NCBI GenBank assembly: GCA_027345185.1
Contig: DAHWIK010000048.1
Coordinates: 1 to 41,875, forward strand
Source of the DNA: Microcaldota archaeon
Lineage (GTDB): Archaea > Micrarchaeota > Micrarchaeia > Micrarchaeales > CABMGC01
Direction: 5' to 3'
Length of the DNA stretch: 41,875 nucleotides
A program made the translations under genes and the position numbers. Shown here one piece after another: positions 1 through 8,654 of this stretch. The notes beneath the pieces are model-generated. The model was not told where the DNA came from and made no database searches. It saw only the letters and a program-made list of their open reading frames with translations. Position 1 is the first letter of the stretch. Each line of letters begins with the position of its first letter.

Positions 1-1
1 G

Positions 2-127
2 CATGTCAAAGAACAGGTTTATTGGCCTAAAGAAAGTCAGGATTCACATATATTCCTGCCTTTTGGCAAACCTATTGGAATTCGTGATGTGACTGTTTTG
101 GATTTTGATGAGGGTGGTACTATGTAG
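2..127 (+). CDS. 3' end of an ORF truncated by the window edge (…HVKEQVYWPKESQDSHIFLPFGKPIGIRDVTVLDFDEGGTM*); identity unknown
   Basis: Open frame from base 2 to TAG at 125-127, directly followed by a strong hairpin. Confidence 0.35.
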   Translation, partial: HVKEQVYWPKESQDSHIFLPFGKPIGIRDVTVLDFDEGGTM

Positions 128-151
128 ATGTCAACTTCCTATTCAACCCCC

Positions 152-174
152 AACGAAGTTGGGGGAATGCTCTA
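152..174 (+). repeat. Strong inverted repeat (CCCCCAAC GAA GTTGGGGG), transposon-end- or terminator-like
   Basis: Perfect 8-bp stem in 'gtcaacttcctattcaacccccaacgaagttgggggaatgctc', about 25 bp after the truncated ORF stop. Confidence 0.5.
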
Positions 175-395
175 GGTATTCATGTAAACTTGGTGTTGAT
201 GGGATATTTGATAAGGTACATATTATAAATCCACAAATTTTGTAGAAGGGCATTAGTGTATACTCGGATAACAAAGAGACTATATGTAAACTTTGACGCA
301 GTTCAATTTCTTTATGAGGTAAAGGGATTCCAAGATTATGGCAGGGTTTATTAAATTTTCAACGGACTACGACACCTGGTAGATACAATGCATGC

Positions 396-509
396 TTAGG
401 TGTTTGCAGTCTGCGTGCTGGACTTCTGGAATCCGAAATGCCAAAGGATGAATCCTCCGCCAACAACAAGCAGCATGACTGCCGATAGCATTGGATTCTT
501 GGAGATCAT
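396..509 (-). CDS. Small putative single-pass membrane protein, 37 aa (MISKNPMLSAVMLLVVGGGFILWHFGFQKSSTQTANT)
   Basis: ATG at 509, TAA at 396-398; hydrophobic core; TATA-like ctataag just upstream. Below the ORF-track length cutoff. Confidence 0.4.
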   Translation of the reverse strand: MISKNPMLSAVMLLVVGGGFILWHFGFQKSSTQTANT

Positions 510-570
510 AATATCGGGCTACTTATAGTAGGGCCCAACTAATAAAGGGATTTCTTGAGAGTCGGATTTT

Positions 571-933
571 CTATCTTAATTCTCCGCTTCTTGATATCAC
601 ATACACCCTTGCCCCCTTACCTTTAAGGGCATTTCTCAGCTTCGTGTCGTTCGTGCAGAAATTTTCGTGTTCTTTTGCAATTGAAAGGATCCAGTCATCC
701 ACATACTTGCTGTCCGGATCGGTCTTTATATGGTATTTCTCTATGAGCTGGAGTGCGACCTTTGCATACTTGCCGTTTGCCTTTGAGCCGCTGGATATCT
801 TCTTAAGCTCATTGACTACTCCTTTTGATATGACCGGCTCAAAATTCAGCTCCTCTTTTATGGCATTAAATATGTCAACCTTGCTTGATAGTGCGAAAAG
901 GATCGAGCTGGTATCTACAATTATGCTGTCCAA
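571..933 (-). CDS. PIN-domain protein (Fcf1/Nob1-like ribonuclease fold)
   Basis: N-terminal IIVDTSSILFAL, VDDWILSIA, and NDTKLRNALKGKG match PIN-domain acidic motifs. Confidence 0.7.
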   Translation of the reverse strand: MDSIIVDTSSILFALSSKVDIFNAIKEELNFEPVISKGVVNELKKISSGSKANGKYAKVALQLIEKYHIKTDPDSKYVDDWILSIAKEHENFCTNDTKLRNALKGKGARVYVISRSGELR

Positions 934-996
934 ATGATCACTTTTATATATGACTTAATGCAAGGTATATTTAGCTCTTTGTATACGGTAATCACA

Positions 997-2052
997 ATGA
1001 AAAAGGAAGCAATACTTGGCAGGCAGACAGAAGGCAACAGGGTTGAATGCTACGCTTGCGCAAGGAGGTGCAGGATACCTGAAGGATCGCATGGATTCTG
1101 TTATGTGAGGCAGAACATTGGCGGAAAACTCCATCTTGTCAACTATGGAGTGGTTTCTGCGATGCAGGTTGATCCGATAGAAAAAAAGCCGTTCAACCAT
1201 TTTATGCCAGGTTCATACGTATTCGGAATAGGCACCTCGTCATGCAACTGGGGATGCCAGTTCTGCCAGAACCACAACATATCCAAGGGCAAGGAAATCG
1301 AGGGCGAGTATATCTCTCCGGCAGAGATGGTTCAGAAGGCGATAGACAGTGACACGCAGGGAATTGCGTTCACTTACAACGAACCCACCATATTCATAGA
1401 GTATGCGCTTGATGTTGCAAGGCAGGCCCATAAGAAAGGGCTTTTCACGGTCTTTGTGACAAATGGATACATGACAACTGAGACAGTTCAGGAAATGAAG
1501 GGATTGATAGACGCAGCGGTAGTCAACCTGAAAGGAAATGGGGAGGAGAAGTTCGCCAGTAAGTTCGAGACAGTACGCTCAAACGAACCGATAAAGGATG
1601 CGCTTATTTCAATGAAGGAGGCAGGAATTCACGTAGAGGTCACTGACTTGATAATACCGCGGGTGGGCGAATCGCTTGACGCATGTGGTTCCTTCACGCG
1701 TTGGGTGTCACAGGCCTTGGGTAAGGATACTCCAGTTCATTTCACTAGGTTCCACCCTGATTACAAGATGCTCGATTATCCCAACACCCCTTATGATACG
1801 CTCAAGGATCATTACGACATTGCAAAGAAGAATGGACTTGAATATGTATACATAGGGAACGTTCCTGGGAGCAAGTATGAGAATACATACTGTCCGGGAT
1901 GCGGAACACTTGCAATAGAAAGGAACGGATTGTACCTTTCCAAATGGAACATTGACAAGCATAACAGGTGCAAACGATGTTCAAATACAATACTTATGGT
2001 GGGAAATGGCCCAGACAGGATATTCCGCAGGGACATAATATCTGTATATTAA
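997..2052 (+). CDS. amrS: AmmeMemoRadiSam-type radical SAM enzyme (AmrS family); ORF open from 934
   Basis: CYACARRCRIPEGSHGFCYVRQN and radical SAM CxxxCxxC (CNWGCQFCQN); C-terminal zinc-ribbon-like cysteines CPGCG…CKRC. Confidence 0.85.
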   Translation: MKKEAILGRQTEGNRVECYACARRCRIPEGSHGFCYVRQNIGGKLHLVNYGVVSAMQVDPIEKKPFNHFMPGSYVFGIGTSSCNWGCQFCQNHNISKGKEIEGEYISPAEMVQKAIDSDTQGIAFTYNEPTIFIEYALDVARQAHKKGLFTVFVTNGYMTTETVQEMKGLIDAAVVNLKGNGEEKFASKFETVRSNEPIKDALISMKEAGIHVEVTDLIIPRVGESLDACGSFTRWVSQALGKDTPVHFTRFHPDYKMLDYPNTPYDTLKDHYDIAKKNGLEYVYIGNVPGSKYENTYCPGCGTLAIERNGLYLSKWNIDKHNRCKRCSNTILMVGNGPDRIFRRDIISVY

Positions 2053-2074
2053 TATTCTGGGCAAAGATTTCCTT

Positions 2075-2647
2075 ATGGACATAATAAGCTGGATAAATAA
2101 CTCTGCGTTTGGTGCAGTTAGCTCCGTCGCCAGCCCGCTGCTTACAACGATAATGTCGTACTGGGCGGAGAGTTTCTACGTTGTCCTCATAGTAATTCTC
2201 GCATATTTCTATTTAAAGAAGGATAAAAACTTCTTCCCGTTCGGAATAGCGCTGGTGGTGCTTCTGCTGATAGGAGAAACTCTCAAGGATATAGTCAGGG
2301 AACCTCGACCCTGCGCGAGAGGGGATCTAGCATGGGTGAGCCAGGTCGCATGCGAATCCAGCTATTCCTTCCCATCCAACCATGCAACGGTGCTTGGCGG
2401 GCTGTGGATATTCATGAAGAACTACAAATACGTGCGTGCAGGATACATAATATGGCTCGTAGTTGTACTGTTCGGAAGGGTTTACCTTGGCCAACACTAT
2501 TTCACAGACGTGATTGCTGGTACTGCCATAAGCATAGCGGGATGTTACATCATGTATAAATATGAAAACGCCATAAACAGGATCGTTGGTAAAGTGCTTG
2601 CCAGGGTGCTTGGCAAGTCCTTCAGCGGAAAACTGCCCGGTGTTTGA
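2075..2647 (+). CDS. PAP2-family membrane phosphatase
   Basis: KDIVREPRP, SFPSNHA and GRVYLGQHYFTDVIAG motifs with multiple TM segments. Confidence 0.85.
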   Translation: MDIISWINNSAFGAVSSVASPLLTTIMSYWAESFYVVLIVILAYFYLKKDKNFFPFGIALVVLLLIGETLKDIVREPRPCARGDLAWVSQVACESSYSFPSNHATVLGGLWIFMKNYKYVRAGYIIWLVVVLFGRVYLGQHYFTDVIAGTAISIAGCYIMYKYENAINRIVGKVLARVLGKSFSGKLPGV

Positions 2648-3050
2648 CTTGGAGATATCTGATATTCTGAAAGAATACAGGAGGATAGCAGTAGTCGGTC
2701 TGTCGCGTGACGAATCGAAATACAGCTACAAGGTCTCAAAGTTCATGCAAGACTCTGGATACAAGATAATACCAGTAAATCCTGCAGCCGATATGCTTCT
2801 TGGAGAGAAAGTGTACAGGAGTATAGACCTTGTAGGCGTTGAGTTTGATATAGCTGACGTGTTCAGGCCGGGAGATGAGGCGCTAGAGATAACCAAGAAA
2901 GCTATAGATAATGGAGCAAAAGCAGTCTGGCTGCAGGAGGGAATAATGAACGACGAGGCAAAGGCCTACGCCGAAGCAAAGGGCATAGCATTCGTGCAGA
3001 ACAGATGCATAATGAAGGAGTACGTGAAGCTTTTCGGTGGTGCACAATGA
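2640..3050 (+). CDS. CoA-binding domain protein (YccU-like Rossmann fold)
   Basis: IAVVGLSRDESKYSYKVSKFMQDSGYKIIPVNP and VWLQEGIMNDEA…CIMKEY; GTG start overlaps the preceding gene. Confidence 0.85.
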   Translation: MFDLEISDILKEYRRIAVVGLSRDESKYSYKVSKFMQDSGYKIIPVNPAADMLLGEKVYRSIDLVGVEFDIADVFRPGDEALEITKKAIDNGAKAVWLQEGIMNDEAKAYAEAKGIAFVQNRCIMKEYVKLFGGAQ

Positions 3051-3457
3051 CTGATGAGCTGGGAATGTATGCAGAGGAGCTGATATACAACTACGAGCAT
3101 CCGAAGAACAAGGGCGTTATGGACAATCCAGATACCCGGATGCATGAGGAGAATATATCCTGCGGAGACAAGATAACTGTTTACCTAAAGATAGATGGGG
3201 ACAAGATTGCTGAAGCCAGGTTTGATGGCACGGGGTGCGTAATATCAATGGGAACTGCTAGCATACTCACTGACTTCCTCAAAGGCAAGACCGTTGCGGA
3301 GGTCGAGGCTTTTGGGAAGGACAGCCTGCTTGAGCTGATAAACATAGACCCTGGGCCCGTGAGGATTCATTGCGCTACGCTGTCCCTTAGGGCAATAAGG
3401 AAGGCGGTGTTCATTAAGGAAGGAAAGAAGATAGACAGGGACACAAAAGACCTTTAG
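3047..3457 (+). CDS. SufU/IscU-like Fe-S cluster scaffold (NifU N-terminal domain)
   Basis: Conserved cysteines in NISCGD, GTGCVISMGTASI, IHCATLSLRAI; start overlaps the previous stop. Confidence 0.85.
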   Translation: MTDELGMYAEELIYNYEHPKNKGVMDNPDTRMHEENISCGDKITVYLKIDGDKIAEARFDGTGCVISMGTASILTDFLKGKTVAEVEAFGKDSLLELINIDPGPVRIHCATLSLRAIRKAVFIKEGKKIDRDTKDL

Positions 3458-3473
3458 ACAAAACGGCTTGCAC

Positions 3474-4433
3474 TTATGCTTGCTTCATGGACTTCTTAAG
3501 CTTCTCTATCAGAGATATGTCGGTTGGATCCACGTCCCTTAGCAGGCCAAGGTGGTATGTAACATAGTCACCATAATGGAGCAGGTAGAAGAGCTTGGAC
3601 ACGGCGCTGTGTCCTTTTGGTGATATTATATTGAATTTGGAGTCAGTTATCTTGGCGGTTACGTCTATCCTCTTGGCTATCTTTTTGCTCTGAGATCCGA
3701 ACACAAGGAAATAGAAGCTGCCCTTCCTGTACGTCTTTGCAAGGGCCATTGTGTCGTTGTGGTTCAGTTCTGGGAAGCTGTTCGAATATGCCAGCGTCTT
3801 CGCGTTCTCGTTGAATTGCGTCTTCCACCTGTAGGCTATGCTCTTGAACGGGCTTGCGCCGTATATCACCGGTATGTGCTCACCCTTCTCAATGGCCTTG
3901 GCGTGCGACCTGCATTCTGTATTGTCCTTATCAAGCGCTTCCACAAGTCCGTACGCCTCCTTGACCTCATTGTAGTTTGTGGCATTAAATCCGTAAAGTA
4001 GAGGCAGAAGCATCCACCCGGTCGCAGACCTTGGCTGAATATCGCTCCTGGGGATCCTGATGTGCTGGTCTCCGTGGTCGGCAAGCTCACCTCCTGAGCT
4101 GATGGTAACCGTATGCGCGTTGAGCTTCACTGCATCTCTCACCATAGAAAGCGTTTCCTCTGTATTTCCAGAATAGCTTATCGCAACCACGAGCGTCGAC
4201 TTTGATACGAAATCAGGCAGATAGTAGTCGTCTGCAAGGCAGACAGGCTTCCTTGAATAGAGTTCGCTGAATATCTTCCCAGCTATGCCAGAGCCCCCCA
4301 TGCCGGCTATGACTATGTTCTCAATGCCAGTCGGAACCTCCACCTTCTCTCTGAACCTCAGCTGGTCCTTAAGCATGTTCAGTTCATCAATAAATTCCGT
4401 TAAATCGCCTTGGCTCAGAGTTAACATCGTCAC
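3474..4433 (-). CDS. Bifunctional phosphoglucose/phosphomannose isomerase (archaeal type, SIS domain)
   Basis: IVIAGMGGSGIAGKIF, VVAISYSGNTEETLS, NSFPELNHNDTMAL. Confidence 0.85.
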   Translation of the reverse strand: MTMLTLSQGDLTEFIDELNMLKDQLRFREKVEVPTGIENIVIAGMGGSGIAGKIFSELYSRKPVCLADDYYLPDFVSKSTLVVAISYSGNTEETLSMVRDAVKLNAHTVTISSGGELADHGDQHIRIPRSDIQPRSATGWMLLPLLYGFNATNYNEVKEAYGLVEALDKDNTECRSHAKAIEKGEHIPVIYGASPFKSIAYRWKTQFNENAKTLAYSNSFPELNHNDTMALAKTYRKGSFYFLVFGSQSKKIAKRIDVTAKITDSKFNIISPKGHSAVSKLFYLLHYGDYVTYHLGLLRDVDPTDISLIEKLKKSMKQA

Positions 4434-4600
4434 TGGAATGTAACCTCTTACACGTAATTATTAGTGCCGATTATATAAAACGCATAGCTATGGCCTTTGT
4501 ATCGTTTGTTTTGTGTTGGAATGCACCTTGCAGCTGGTTTGCCTGGCTTTGTCATGGCTTTCTTGCTTCCTGCAACGATGTTGCACGGGAAGATTGCTGC

Positions 4601-4930
4601 TTATTCGTAGTGAAGGTAGCCTAGGATATTTCCGTATTTGCTGCCGTAGATGGCGACTACGTCTTCGTAGATTATGGAATTGCGTAGTACCACAGCATCC
4701 CTGGCAACGTACACTTCTGACTTTATGTGCACGCCTTCCTCTTTCCATCTCAATCCATTTTCATGCCTGGAGAATTTCCTTACATCTCCGCGGTAGGTAA
4801 GTGTGAATTCCTTTTTGGAAAGGTCTAGGCCTCTTAGCTTTTCTGCTATCACGGTGTGTTCGGTATCTCTCCTCCTAAGCGAATGAAGATGATTAAACAT
4901 TGCTTCTTTTTGTACGGGCATGTAATACAC
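4601..4930 (-). CDS. Hypothetical protein, 109 aa
   Basis: Longest ORF in the 4434-4994 gap, co-directional with neighbours; no family recognised. Confidence 0.45.
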   Translation of the reverse strand: MYYMPVQKEAMFNHLHSLRRRDTEHTVIAEKLRGLDLSKKEFTLTYRGDVRKFSRHENGLRWKEEGVHIKSEVYVARDAVVLRNSIIYEDVVAIYGSKYGNILGYLHYE

Positions 4931-4994
4931 TCAATAAACGAGCCGTAGATATAATTAAAAAGGCGAAGCAGTATTCGCCAAATGCCGAAATAGT

Positions 4995-6059
4995 TTAGGG
5001 ATGTTGCGTGGTGCTGGGCTGCTGCTGCGTGGCGCAGTGTATGGCTCCGAAGCCGTATACAAGCGACCTGCAGTTTATGCCAATGACCTCTCTTTCAGGA
5101 AAGAGTTTCCTTATTATGCCAAGCGCCTCGTTGTCATTTGGATCGTTGAAGATCGGTACTAGGACTGCCCTGTTTGCTATGTAGAAGTTTGAATAGCTTG
5201 CTGGCAGCCTGATTCCCTCGTATACCACGGCTTTTGGCATTGGCAACGTGGCTATGTTTAGCTTGTTGCCTCCCTGGTCTTTTGCATCATTAAGAAGATC
5301 GAAGTTCTCTTTAAGAGCTTTGTAATTGGAGTCGTTTTTATCCTTTTCCAGTGCGCATAGGACAGTGTTATTGTTCACAAATCTTGCAATATCGTCCACA
5401 TGTCCGTCCGTGTCATCGCCATCTATTCCGCTCTTGAGCCATATGGTGTTTGTTGCACCCAGATAGTCCTTTAGGTACTTCTCTATCTCAATCTTATTTA
5501 GATTAGGGTTGCGGTTCTTGTTTAGAAGGCACTGTTCTGTAGTGAGGAATGTGCCAAGGCCGTTTGTGTCTATTGAGCCGCCTTCCAATACGATTGGAAC
5601 CTTGAATATGCTGGTATTTTTAACCAGTATTTTATCAGGTATGCCGGCATCCTGCTTGAGGTCGTCGTACTTGTTGCCCCACGCATTGAATATCCAGTGC
5701 GTGCATGCCATCTCCTTTCCGGTTGGGCTTTTCCTGACTATGAAGATCGGGCCATAGTCCCTAAACCAGACATCGGCTGTTTCTATCTTGTGGAAGATTA
5801 TGTTGCCTTTTTCTATGTTGTTTGATTCGAGAAGCTTCTGCACTCTTTTTTCCGATTCTTCGTCATCTACAAGAAGATTGACCTTCTCGCTCTTTCGCAA
5901 CGCGCTAATCATCTCTATATATGTCCTTTCGACATCTGGAAGGATCTCTTCTGGAAAGGAATCCTGATTCTTCGGCCAGGATATCCAGGTGGCTTCGTGC
6001 GGTTCCCACTCTGCAGGCATTATGTATCCAAGCTGCGAAGGTACCTTGTTTTTGGACAT
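4995..6059 (-). CDS. aguA: Agmatine deiminase (peptidyl-arginine deiminase family)
   Basis: WFRDYGP, LEGGSIDTNGLGTFLTTEQCLLNKNRNP, DDTDGHVDDIARF and catalytic-Cys motif GFGAIHCATQQ. Confidence 0.93.
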   Translation of the reverse strand: MSKNKVPSQLGYIMPAEWEPHEATWISWPKNQDSFPEEILPDVERTYIEMISALRKSEKVNLLVDDEESEKRVQKLLESNNIEKGNIIFHKIETADVWFRDYGPIFIVRKSPTGKEMACTHWIFNAWGNKYDDLKQDAGIPDKILVKNTSIFKVPIVLEGGSIDTNGLGTFLTTEQCLLNKNRNPNLNKIEIEKYLKDYLGATNTIWLKSGIDGDDTDGHVDDIARFVNNNTVLCALEKDKNDSNYKALKENFDLLNDAKDQGGNKLNIATLPMPKAVVYEGIRLPASYSNFYIANRAVLVPIFNDPNDNEALGIIRKLFPEREVIGINCRSLVYGFGAIHCATQQQPSTTQHP

Positions 6060-6080
6060 GGAGACACCAGTATGATATGC

Positions 6081-6977
6081 CTAGCCTAAGAACCTCGAAG
6101 TTATGCCCTTGTACGCATCGATTCTTCTGTCTCTTAGGAATGGCCATCCGTGCCTTGTCGTGTCTATGCTGCTGAGGTCGCATTTGACTATTAGCGTCTC
6201 CTCATTGTCAGGGCTTGCCTTTGCTAGCATCTCCCCGAAAGGACCTGAGACGAAAGAAGAGCCCCAGAAATTTATGTTTCCCTCCCTTCCAACACGATTT
6301 ACTGCTGCAACAAATACCCCGTTGGCTATTCCGTGCGCGCGCTGTATCGTCTCCCACGCTGACTGCATCTCCTTAGCCGATTCCTCCTCCTCTGGGAACC
6401 AACCTATTGCCGTAGGATAAAAAAGTATCTGTGCGCCAAGAAGCGAGGTGAGCCTTGCAGCCTCCGGATACCATTGATCCCAGCATATCAGGGTTCCGAG
6501 CTTACCGTGTTCGGTTTCAAATGCCTTGAAACCCAGGTCGCCAGGAGCAAAATAGAACTTCTCGTAGTAGTGGGGATCGTCAGGTATGTGCATCTTGCGG
6601 TATACTCCGACTAATTTTCCTGATGAATCTATCACTGCGGCAGAGTTGTGATACAGCCCACGCGCTCTCTTCTCGAAAATTCCGGCTATTACCGCGGTGT
6701 TGCCTTTCTTTGCTGCAATCGATATTGCATCTGTTGTGCTACCGGGAATGGTTTCAGCAAGCTTAAAGTTTTCCGAATCCTCTTCCTGACAGAAGTACTG
6801 GGACTTGAATAGCTCTGGAAGGCATATCACTTGCGCGCCTCTGCTTGCAGCGTCACCTATCTTTTTAATGGCCTTTTCCAGATTTGACTTCGGGTCTACG
6901 CCCATACTCATCTGGACGAGGCCTATCGTGACTTCGTCTTTTTGTGGGAAATTTGCCTTGTGCATAAGATCGGTCAT
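6081..6977 (-). CDS. aguB: N-carbamoylputrescine amidase (nitrilase superfamily)
   Basis: ICLPELFKSQYFCQEED, YRKMHIPDDPHYYEKFYFAPGDLGF, GTLICWDQWYPEAARL; start ATG overlaps the DHS stop (ATGA). ORF track extends it artificially to 7121. Confidence 0.9.
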   Translation of the reverse strand: MTDLMHKANFPQKDEVTIGLVQMSMGVDPKSNLEKAIKKIGDAASRGAQVICLPELFKSQYFCQEEDSENFKLAETIPGSTTDAISIAAKKGNTAVIAGIFEKRARGLYHNSAAVIDSSGKLVGVYRKMHIPDDPHYYEKFYFAPGDLGFKAFETEHGKLGTLICWDQWYPEAARLTSLLGAQILFYPTAIGWFPEEEESAKEMQSAWETIQRAHGIANGVFVAAVNRVGREGNINFWGSSFVSGPFGEMLAKASPDNEETLIVKCDLSSIDTTRHGWPFLRDRRIDAYKGITSRFLG

Positions 6978-7996
6978 ATTTTCTCCAACATTGCATTGTA
7001 GTTCTTTGGCTTCCTGTTCCTCCATCCTCCTTTCTGATATACGTATGAAGCCAGTATCGGAAGTGCTATTGTAGCCTCTGAATATACCATCTGCGAGTAG
7101 GAGGTATCTACCTTCCCCCACGAGTGCGCCTCCTTTAGGGTAGAACCTGACAGTGCCCCGTCCCTCTCGTCTGCCACTGTTATCTGTATTGCGTATTTGT
7201 GCATTGGTACCCGCTTGTTAAGCATGTCTGCAGCAACTACTGTGTCCTGTGCGAAGTTCTTTGGAACTCCTCCTCCAATCATCAGCAGTCCGCTCTGCTT
7301 TGAGTCTATCTTTATCTTGGTAAGCTCAAGGAAATCCTTTGCAGAGTCTATTGAGACGTGGCTCTTTGGATTATCCCATTGGTGCTGGACGAGCCCGAAC
7401 CCCGCACTGCAGTCTGAAAACGCCGGAACGAATATCGGCATGCCCTTCTTGTATGCCTCAAGCACTACGGAATCATCCTTCTTGCCGTGCTTTGAGAGGT
7501 ATCTTCCCATCTCTTCTATGAACTCTCTAGATGAATATGGCTTGTGCTCAAGAGAGTTTGCTATCTCGCCTATGGTCCTGTCGCATACCCTTAACTCATC
7601 TTCACTTATATACGTGTCGTATATCCTGTCTACGGCATTTTTCCTTAGATCCTCATCATCGACCAGAGGCGTGCCTATGTAGTGGTCGAAACCTAATGCC
7701 TCAAAGAAATCCTGGTCGACAATTATTGCGCCGGTAGAGACTATCGCATCAACCATGTTGTTTGAAACCATCTGGTATACGAGCCTCTTGAGACCCGCGC
7801 TGAAAAGGGATCCTGCAAGGCATAGGATTATTGTGCAGTCCTTGTCGTTAACCATCTTGTTATATATCTTTGCCGCGTTTGCGAGGTTCCTGGATTGGAA
7901 GGCCATTGACGAGAATGAATCCACAAGGTCAACTACGTTGTCCGTCTCTATGTCGATATGGTTTATCTTTGATTTCAAGTACTTTCCAGATTTCAA
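6974..7996 (-). CDS. dys: Deoxyhypusine synthase
   Basis: LAGSLFSAGLKRLVYQMVSNNMVDAIVSTGA, IFVPAFSDCSAGFGL, MIGGGVPKNFAQD (catalytic Lys region), ITVADERDGALSGSTLKEAHSWGKV. Confidence 0.93.
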   Translation of the reverse strand: MKSGKYLKSKINHIDIETDNVVDLVDSFSSMAFQSRNLANAAKIYNKMVNDKDCTIILCLAGSLFSAGLKRLVYQMVSNNMVDAIVSTGAIIVDQDFFEALGFDHYIGTPLVDDEDLRKNAVDRIYDTYISEDELRVCDRTIGEIANSLEHKPYSSREFIEEMGRYLSKHGKKDDSVVLEAYKKGMPIFVPAFSDCSAGFGLVQHQWDNPKSHVSIDSAKDFLELTKIKIDSKQSGLLMIGGGVPKNFAQDTVVAADMLNKRVPMHKYAIQITVADERDGALSGSTLKEAHSWGKVDTSYSQMVYSEATIALPILASYVYQKGGWRNRKPKNYNAMLEKI

Positions 7997-8073
7997 CTAA
8001 TCTACCACGATAAAGGATTTGCTCTTCTCAGCCTTTTATATTTTTCTACTTTCCATGTCATGGTTTTCTGGCT

Positions 8074-8646
8074 TTAATCCCTTAAAGCAGACATTGAGTG
8101 CACGAACTTTTCAGCAAATAATACCTCTTCTGCGAATACGCTTCCACTAAGGCCAATCTGGTCAAAGCATGCTCTAGCCCTGTCTAGGTCATGTTTATGC
8201 TCACTTGAGGACAGATAATCTCCGGTTCTTGAATGAACGGCTTTATGGCATGCTGATGCGTTAAGGTAGTTCCTTCCTGCGGCGTAAAGTTCATCAACGA
8301 ACTTGGTTTGCACGGGATTGGACTTCGATATATTTACGAGTATGTCACTTGATCTTTCAAAGGATCTTGCTGCTTTCCAATGCGCTTCGGACTTCAGGAA
8401 GTTTACTGCGGCCGCATCATATAGCTTTGCCGCTTCTGCTAGGAGACCCTGGGTCCCAGCCCCAGTTTGGCAGGAAAGCCTCCCTCTCAACGTCCACTTG
8501 CCTTTGGCTCTAGCCTCCAGAGCAGCGGCGTTTTTAAATAGGGATAGCGACTTCTTTTGTGCAGGCAGCTCCCTGAATACGCTTGCCATGTCATGAATCC
8601 TTGCTCTTGCCTGTTGCGACGCTCTACTCAATACGTTGGTTTCCAT
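8074..8646 (-). CDS. Hypothetical Ala/Ser-rich helical protein (possibly TPR/SNAP-like)
   Basis: 190-aa ORF 8 bp downstream of NAD kinase; repeated helical pattern such as LYDAAAVNFLKSEAHWKAARSFERSSDI. Confidence 0.6.
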   Translation of the reverse strand: METNVLSRASQQARARIHDMASVFRELPAQKKSLSLFKNAAALEARAKGKWTLRGRLSCQTGAGTQGLLAEAAKLYDAAAVNFLKSEAHWKAARSFERSSDILVNISKSNPVQTKFVDELYAAGRNYLNASACHKAVHSRTGDYLSSSEHKHDLDRARACFDQIGLSGSVFAEEVLFAEKFVHSMSALRD

Positions 8647-8654
8647 GTTTTCGC

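Noticed and set aside
4513-4800. 95-aa plus-strand ORF MLECTLQLVCLALSWLSCFLQRCC…
   Set aside because: Antisense to the 4601-4930 ORF, with Cys/Arg/Leu-rich shadow-ORF composition.
6978-7121. N-terminal extension of the AguB ORF
   Set aside because: Lies inside the DHS coding region; the ATGA-coupled start at 6977 explains the operon better.
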